DNA of 61,183 nucleotides from an uncultured Acidobacteriia bacterium. GTDB taxonomy: Bacteria; Acidobacteriota; Terriglobia; Bryobacterales; Bryobacteraceae. Location: assembly GCA_903825445.1 (NCBI GenBank), contig CAIKAS010000098.1, forward strand, positions 1 through 61,183. Reading direction: 5' to 3'. The position numbers were made by a program, and so were the translations under genes. The notes under the pieces are model-generated. The model was not told the DNA's origin. It saw only the letters and a list, made by a program, of their open reading frames with translations, and did no database searches. Below, piece after piece: positions 27,801 through 36,800 of this stretch; position 1 is the stretch's first letter; the number at the start of each line of letters is the position of its first letter.

Positions 27801-30800
27801 GGTTTCTTACTCTGCGGCTCTCGGTTTTCGTCAGATCACCGCGACCACCAACGGAGAGGTCGCCCCATCGTTCAACGACGCCGTCAATGTTGTCGCCAGT
27901 TCCGGTCTGAATCTCAACATCACCCCGTTGTCCGCGGCCCAGGGAACCACCTTCACGATGCAGGTGAACGGCACGGCCACGCATTTCGGTGACGCCAACG
28001 GCACAACCGTCTCGTTCGGCAATAACAACGGCGTCAACATTACCAACGTTAACGTCATCAGCGAGACACAGATGAACCTGACTGTTCAGGTGCTGGGTAC
28101 CGCCTATGTGGGTCCGTATTCTCTCACCGTAACCACAACCGGTTTGCCTGTCCCGCCAAATGTTCAGAGTACGGAGCAACTTATCCTGCCGAACGTGTTC
28201 TCCGTTTATACCGGAGCAGGCATCATCACGAAGGTCACTCCCACAACCGGCGCACAAGGCACTACGGCGGCACTTCAGGTGACCGGCCAGAACACCAGTT
28301 TCCAAACAGGTGTCACAACCGCCTATCTCAGTACGGGTGGCTGCAATCCTCCCAATTCTGCCGGTGTCAATGTCTCCAACGTCACTGCCAGCAGTAATAC
28401 TTCGGCCACGGTTTCCATCGCTATTAGCCCTACAGCTCCCACCGGCTTCCAGACGCTGTGCATGTATACGCTCGGTGAATCCGTCAGCTACGGCAACGCT
28501 TTCACTGTCACTCCCGGTACGCCGACGCTGAATTCCGTCACGACGCCGAGCAATGGTTCCACCGGTCAGCAGGGACAGATCATCAGCGCCGTTACTCTGA
28601 CGGGCCAATACACTCACTGGACACAGGGAACAACGACAGTTACATTCGGTCAGGGTATTACGCTGACGGCACCCCTGGTTGTGACCAGTTCCACCACAGC
28701 AACTGCCAGCATAGCGATCGATCCGCTTGCCTACACAGGTTCGCGTCTTGTCACCGTTACTACCGGCTCGGAAATCGTGAAAGGTACCTTCTTTACGGTT
28801 ATCACCGGTCCCGCCATTCTGAGCACTATCAGTCCCAGCAGCGCCAATCAGGGCCAGCACATTTTGATGACCATCACTGGCGAGTTCACCCACTGGTCGC
28901 AGACCCTGACGCAGTTTTCCATTACAGGCGGCGGCTATGACATTACAGTCAATGGCGTCGTCATTAATAGCCCGACCCAGGCCGTGGCGGACCTGACACT
29001 TTCGGGTACGGCAAACCTCGGCACCAGAACCGTCTTCATGTCGACCGAGGGTGAGTACACCGCCTTAAATGCCGGCTTCCTTGTTACGGGAGGCATTCCG
29101 TCCATCATCTCGGTCAGTCCGAACTCGGGCACTGTGGGAGATGTCGGGGACAACATTATCATCACAGGCGCATTCACGAACTGGACCTCGGCAACCGCGG
29201 TCGTTTTCGACGATCCCAATATAGTGGTCACGAATCCCACAACTCTGAACAACAGCTCCACCAGTGAGACAGCCGTGATCATGATAGGTTCAGCCACCAA
29301 AGTTGGCGTGCACACAGTCACGGTCGAAACAGGTGGTCAGTGGCTGACCGGGCAGTTTTACGTCCTGAGCAAGGCAGTGCCTCCGACGCCATATATTTCA
29401 TATATGTCGCCTGGCGTGGCGCTGGTCGGTCAGACCCTCCAGGTAAACATCGCTGGTGCCTACACGAAGTGGAATCCGTCCACTACGACAGCGAACTTCG
29501 GTGCCGGCATCATCGTCAATACTTTCCAGGTTCTTGGCCTCGGAAGCGCTACTGCCAACATCACAATCGTTGGCAGCCCAGGCGTGCCTGTTGGCGAGCT
29601 GGGTCCCGGCAGTGCTTCTCCGGGCTATCGCACCGTAACGCTCACAACGGGCGCGGAAGCGGACAGCGCGAACTTTTATGTGACCGTCGGTACGCCCGTC
29701 ATCAGTCTGGTAGACCCCTCAAGCGCCATTCAGGGAGATACTCGCGATATCGATCTCGTAGGTCAGTACACCACCTGGGGCAGCAGCACTGTCTTTACGT
29801 TCTGTCAGGGAATTGTGCTCAATTCCAAAACTGTTTTTGGGCCGAATGCGGCACGCGTAAACGTGACCGTGCCTATCCTGCAACAGACTGGCGGGTGTGG
29901 CGTCACGGCAACCACGGGCGCTGAAGTTGCCTACAACACGTCGTACTTCAGCATCACGCCGAGCACCGCGACTATTCTCACGGCCAATCCAAACACGGCT
30001 ATCCAGGGAAGCCAGAACTTCGGCCCCGTGAATGTCGTCGGACTCGCGACTCACTGGACCTCTTCGACCAACTTCAGCTTCGGCGGTGGGGGCGTCAGCA
30101 TCGCCAGCGCTAATGTCATCGATAATACCCACGCACAACTTACGCTGGATCTCGCGCCTCTGGCAAGTCCAGGCTACTATTCCCTCACCGCAACCACTGG
30201 TGGTGAAATCGCGAGGCTAAACAACGCGTTCGTCGTTCAGCCCGGTACGCCGATTCTGCTGTCTTCCACCCCCGGTTCATTCCAGCAACAGGGACAGTTC
30301 ACCATCGGCATCCTCGGGCAGTACACCGCCTTCACCACAGGATGGCCGGCGGCTGGCACGACCACGGTTTCGATCTCGGGCCTCGGCGCCACCATTACCA
30401 ACGTAAATGTAACTGGCGCGCAGAGCATTACGGTCACCGGAACTGTCAGTGCCACGGCGTACACCGGTTGCAGTAATCTGAACGTCACCACTGGCGCGCA
30501 GGTGTTGACGCTCTACGGAGCGTTTTGCATCACCCCCGGTCCGGCCGCTATTACGCTACTCAGTCCGAACAACGGGCTGACCAGCACCACGAACAACATT
30601 GGGATTACCGGTACCAATACGAACTGGGTACAGGGAACAACGATAGGTACCTTCGGCCCCGGTATTTCGCTCAATACTCTTACGATCAACACACCCACCA
30701 GCGCTACGGCCAACATCACCATCGCGGCCAATGCCACCCCTGAGGCGAACACGGTCACGCTGACCACGGCCGGCGAGGTAGCTTCTGATCCGCAGTCGTT

Positions 30801-33800
30801 TACGATTCTTCAGGCGACGCCAATCATCGACATCGTCAGCCCGTCCACTCTGAGCCAGGGTACTTCGAACACAAACATTACGGTCGATACGTCATTTACG
30901 AATTTTGTAAATGGAAACACTACTGCCAATTTTGGAACTGGAATAACCGTTAACAGCGTGACCGTTCCCGCTCTGGGCGGCGGAACGGCCTGCTGCTCGG
31001 CAACCGTCAATATAAGTGTGTCGCCCATCGCGGCCACCGGAACCCGCACGCCGCAAATGATCACTAACCTGGGCGGCGGTGCGCAGGAGATCGCCATAAA
31101 GTCGAACGCCTTCACCGTCACGGCAGGCACGGCATCCATCAGTTCGATCTCACCGACTACCCCAGCCTCGGTTCACCAGAACGATAGCGGCGACATCCTC
31201 ACCGTCACCGGTAGCGGCACTCATTTCACTTTCGCGACGCTGACTAACGCCTCCGTCGTTTTCTGCGGCGGCGTTACGACGGCTGCCGTTCAGGTGGTAG
31301 ATGACACCCATCTCAAGGCGACGGTGAATATCGCAACCTACGCCACCGTCGGCGCTTGCGGTGTCACCGTGACAACCGGAGGCGAAGTGGCTTCTGGTGG
31401 CTCATTCAATATTCTCGGCGGCTTGCCGGTGATTACCCAGGTGAGTCCCAACGCAGCGCAACAGGGTCAAACCGTAACCATCAGCATCACTGGCCTGTAT
31501 ACCAATTTCACCTCCGGCGCCTTAGCCTTCACGATTCCCGGCGCCACTTTGAATGGCACGCTGACGATCAACAGCAATACTTCCGCCAGCGGCAGTTTCA
31601 CCTTCAGCAATACCGCAACTCTGGGAGTGGAGAGCATCCAGGTTTCCGATACCACCGATAGTTCGCTGAACGACAACAACGCCTTTACGGTAAATGTCGG
31701 ATCCGCCGTCCTTCAGTCGGTGCTTCCCAACAGCCAGGGCCAGGGCGTCACGCAAACTGTGACGTTGACGGGCGCATTCACTCACTTCTCATCCAGCAGC
31801 GTTGTCACGTTGTCAGGGACGGGCGTCACTGCCGGCACCGTTGTATCGGCAACTGCAACGGCAACCTCCATTCAGGTGCCCATCACCGTGCCAGCAGCGA
31901 CTCCTGCTGGCACGCGCAATATCACAGTCCAGACTCCACTCGGCGGCGGCGGTACAGAAACCGTGTCTCTGAATGGCGCTTACACAATTCAGCCAGGCGT
32001 ACCCAATATTACGGCCATCAGCCCGAACATCGGTGTGCCAAGTTCCAACGTTACGGTCACGATTACCGGCATCTTCACCAACTGGGTGCAGGGAACCACC
32101 ACGCTCAGTTTCGGTGCCGGTTCCGGAATCTCCGTCAATGGTGCCGCAGCCGGCACGCCCGGCTTCCCGACCGTAAATAGTGCGACGCAGCTTACGGCCA
32201 GCCTCACCATTGCATCGGGTGCAACGCTTACCTCGGATAACGTGGTTGTCACTACAACGCCTCAGATCCTCACGGCCACGGGCGGTTTCACGGTGCAGAG
32301 CTCGACAACCACGCCTCCTGTGGTCACGTACATCAGCCCAACAAATGGTGCCGGCAGCGTGCCGATAAATACAAACGTTACAGTGCAATTTAGCGAACCG
32401 CTGAATCCGGCGACAATTCCCACGAACGGCGCCAACGCTTTCATCACCAACACCACTACTCAGGGCGGATGCTGGTCGGTTTCCGGCGTCCCTGCCACAG
32501 TCGGCCTGGATGTTTCCGGCCGCATTCTGACGATCACTCCCGCCAGTCCGCTTGCCGTCGGGCAACAATACGATCTTCAGTTGAACAGCTACAATATTCC
32601 CGGCGGAACGCCCAGCATCGCGGATCAGTCAGGCAACCTTCTCGGTCATGGTTGTTATGCGTTCACAACCGGCTTTACGGCAAGTTCCGTCGGTCCAGCA
32701 TTTGTCAGCGCGAACGTTCCTGCCGGCGCTACCGGTGTCCCCACCAACACGCAGAACATCACGCTTGGCTTCACCCAACCCATTGACCCGGCGACCCAGG
32801 CGGCCGGACTCTCCATTACCAGCGGCGCAGCCGTTCCGGTGCCGGGTACCTGGAGCTACAACACAAGCTTCACTCAGGCCATCTTCACTCCCGCATCCGC
32901 CTGGGCCGCCACTACCACCTACACGGTCACTTACGGCGCTCAGTTGCAGAACCTGAGTGGTCAGGCGCTTACGAATCCCAATAACTTTACCTTCTTGACC
33001 AGCACGGGGACCGACACGATCTCAGGGAACTACGTCACCTGGACCCCACCCCAGGGCTCGGCCGGAGTACCTCCTACCGGCACGAATCCCACGATTCGCT
33101 TCGTTTACAACAAGCCGATCAACCCCTTGACGGTTACGCCCTCCAATTTCTACGTATACAACACCGTTAATGGCGTAACTGTCCTCGGTTCGACAGTCTC
33201 GTACTCGGCGGATTTCAAGACGTTCACGCTCACCGTTGCCGCCCCACTCCTGCCCGGCACCGAATACCGCTGGCTCCTCCAGAGTGCCTATGACTGGGTA
33301 GGCAACGGCGTCCAGGGCGGTTCGGTCTACTTCACCACCGGCACCGGGGTCGACACTACAGCCCCGACTGTCAGCACTGTCTCGCCATCCGCGTCGTTCA
33401 CCGGTTCGCCTGTGAATACTGAGGTTGAGGTCCAGTTCAGCAAGTGGATGGATCCGACCACTCTTACAGCCAGCGCGCTGACACTGACACCGACATCACC
33501 GGCGGGTCCTGCGGTGAGTGGTACCTTCAGCTTCTCGCCTGGGTTCACGTGCACGTCGCAGCCGAGTTCGTCTGGTTGCAATTTCACTTTGCTGGCCTTT
33601 AAGCCATCGTCGAATCTCTCGCCCAGTACAACTTACACAGTCAACATCCCAGATGGCATCCTCGCGGATCTGGACGGCAACTTCGACCCGTTCACCAGTA
33701 CATTTACGACTGGCAGTTCTTCCACTCCGGTCACGTCGAATGGCAACATCACATCTATTACTCCTTCTAACAGTGCGACCAACGTCGCTCTGAATTCCAA

Positions 33801-36800
33801 TATCGTTTTGCAGTTGAACACGCCGGTTGACCCGCTGACACTGAATCAAACCACTGTTTTGGCCTACGACAGCACGGTGAGCAATGTGTATCTGCCGGGT
33901 ACCATTACGGTCTCGCCCAATCTTCTGACTATCACCTACACGCCGACGCTGCCCTACGAGCCCGGTCATCGGATTTGCATGAACGGTAGTTATAACGCGA
34001 GTTTCTACGATCTTGCCGGCAATCCGTTCAACGGTAGTTCTATTTGCTTCACCGCCGGAACCGGTACCGACACTACAGCCCCGACCGTTACCTCCGTCAC
34101 CCCGCAGAACAGCGCCACCGGTATCGGTCCGAACAATCCGGTGATGGTGACATTCTCGAAATCCATCAATCCGGGGACGCTTGGCAACAACGTCGCGATC
34201 TATAACGGCTCCAGCCTCTACACATCTGGCTACAGCATTTCAAACGACGGCACTACACTGACGTTCAGCTCCGGCAATCTGCCGTACAGTACGACGTTCA
34301 CCGTGGCGATCAATCCCAATATCGCGGATCTGGAAGGAAACCACCTCGCGACCGAATTTACCTCGACATTTACAACTGCCCCGCAGCCGTCAACCTCTCA
34401 GCCCACCGTTACCACCATGCGTCCCGGTAGCGGCGCAACGGGCATCAACGCCGCCACTCCCGTTACGTTCTTCATGAGCAAGGCCATGAATCCGGCCAGC
34501 GTAACTTCGAGCACTCTGATCGTTTCTCAAAACGGCACAGCAATTACCGGCACTATTACTGTGGCGGCCGGTAATCAGGATGTGGAGTTTACTCCTACTG
34601 GCGGCACGTTCACGGGCGGGGCGCTTATTCAGGTGTTCTTTACCAGCGGCGCAACCGATGCCAGCGGCAACGCCCTCGTGAATTACCAGTCGGCCTTCAC
34701 GATCGCCCCGAGCCTCACCGGTGTCGCCCCGACCGTCCTTGCCTACCATCCGGGCGAGTACGGTAACGCAAGTGATACAACCGCCGCCATCGAGATGCTG
34801 TTTAGCAAACCTCTCAATCCGGCAACTGTGACTAGTTCCACCTTCTATGTCAGCAGCACCAGCAATGGAAATTCCGCAGTTGCCGGAACCACCACGTTGC
34901 TGGATAACGGCCGTTTGTTGCGCTTTAAGCCCTCCAGCCCGCTGAATCCCAACACCAACTATTACATTTTCGCGACAACCGCAATACAGGACACTACCGG
35001 CCTGAGTTTCGCTGGAAATAACAGTACCTATCTGTATGACATTTATTCAGGTACGGGATCCAACTCGGCGGCTCCATCGGTAACGGCAACCGCACCGACC
35101 AACGGCGCGACCGGGATCGGCACCAACGCCGTCATCTCCGTGAACTTCAGCGAGAATGTGGACCAAAATACACTGGATCCGTCCAATGTAACGCTGACCG
35201 GCCCCAGCGGGAATATCCCGCTGTCCCTCAGCTACAATTCGTCGACGTACATCATGACCATCACGCCGCAGGCGCCTCTGCCTCCGAGCGCGAGCATCAC
35301 GCTGACACTGAATGGCATTTCCGATTACGAGGGCGACGCGTTAAACCCGACCCCGTATACCCTTTCGTTCACAACCCAAGCCTCGCCCGACTACAATGGG
35401 CCAACCTTCGTGACCAGCAATATCGCGACCACGATCAACAACTCCGCGACCAACAATGTACCGGTAACGACCAGCGTCTCCATCACTTTCAATAAGCCCC
35501 TGGACTTCCGGTCCGTGATCTACGGCAATAGCTTTAATCTGTGGGATACGACATTGGGCAACACGCTCGTGCCCGCCAGTCTCACGGCCAACGGATCCAG
35601 CGGCGTGTTAATCACTCCCACGAGCCAGCTGTCCGTCGACCATTCCTATCGGGTCTACATCACCGGTCTGGTGGATCTGAACGGCAACTCCGGCGGTGGT
35701 TTCAGCCTCTATTTCAATACGGTTCTGGTAGCGGCTCCCGGCGGACCGGTGGTGACGCTGATGACGCCGGTGAACGGCACGAATCCGCCCATTAACTTTA
35801 GTCCCATGGTGCAGTTCGATCGCCCCGTCTCCCCGCTTTCGCTGGCCGGCGTCACTCTCACACAGGGTGGCAACCCTGTCCCGGTGACCGCCCAGCTTTC
35901 TTCTGGCGGGACGATTTTGACTTTGGTTCCGAACTCAATCCTGAGTGCCTCCACGCCGTATGTATTCACCGTTACCGGACTTCAGGACACCGCCGGGAAT
36001 ACGCAGAGCGGCAGCGTCAGCCGTAGTTTCACAACCGGCGCCAGCTTTGAACTGACTAACCCGACAATCACCCTCGTCAGCCCACTCTATAATTCGACAA
36101 CCGGCACCAATCCACAGATCGAGTTTGCGTTTAACGAGCAGGTGAATCCAATAACGAGCGGTAGCTACAACTTCTACAACGTACAAAACGGCGGTTTTGT
36201 AAATGGTTCGGCGCTGGTCTGGGCGGCCGATTATAAGAGCGTCCGCTTCACTTATCCCGGGACCCTGAGCCCCGGCACACGCTACTACTTCTATCTCAAC
36301 AGCGTCTGCAATCTGGCCGGTAATTGTACTGGCTCAAGTGGCGAATACTTCTACACCAGCACCTCGACTGACACAACTCCGGAGACGGTCTCGAGCGTCA
36401 ATCCGCCCAATGGCGCCACCGGCGTTCCATTAAATCCCGCCATATCCGTCGTTCTCGCGAAGCCAGCGGCGCCGGGTTTGATTACCAATTCAAGCGTCAC
36501 TCTTTCTCCTGCGCCTGTTTCGGGTACGGACACCGTAAGCGTCTCGAGTGATGGCTACACGCTGACTCTCACGCTCGGCGGAAATCTTCAGGCTTCCACC
36601 ACCTACACGATCAACGTGGCAGGTGGGGCGTTCACCGATCTGGACGGCAATGGGGTTTCGGCCTTCAGCAGTTCCTTCACGACCGGCACATCAGTCGAAG
36701 CTTCCAATTTCCACGGAACCATTGCCATGACGAATCCCGCGCCGGGTGCGGCGGGTATTGCCATTACCTCGGCGATCACGGCGACCTTCAGCCAGCCGCT

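Noticed and set aside
27445..28893. A 482-codon frame antisense to the giant Ig-like protein, and similar ones at 25473-26351, 31813-32568 and 38575-39339
   Set aside because: They are Arg/Gly- or Val-rich without domains and arise from the repeated codon pattern of the plus-strand gene, whose frame shows clear Ig-like repeats.
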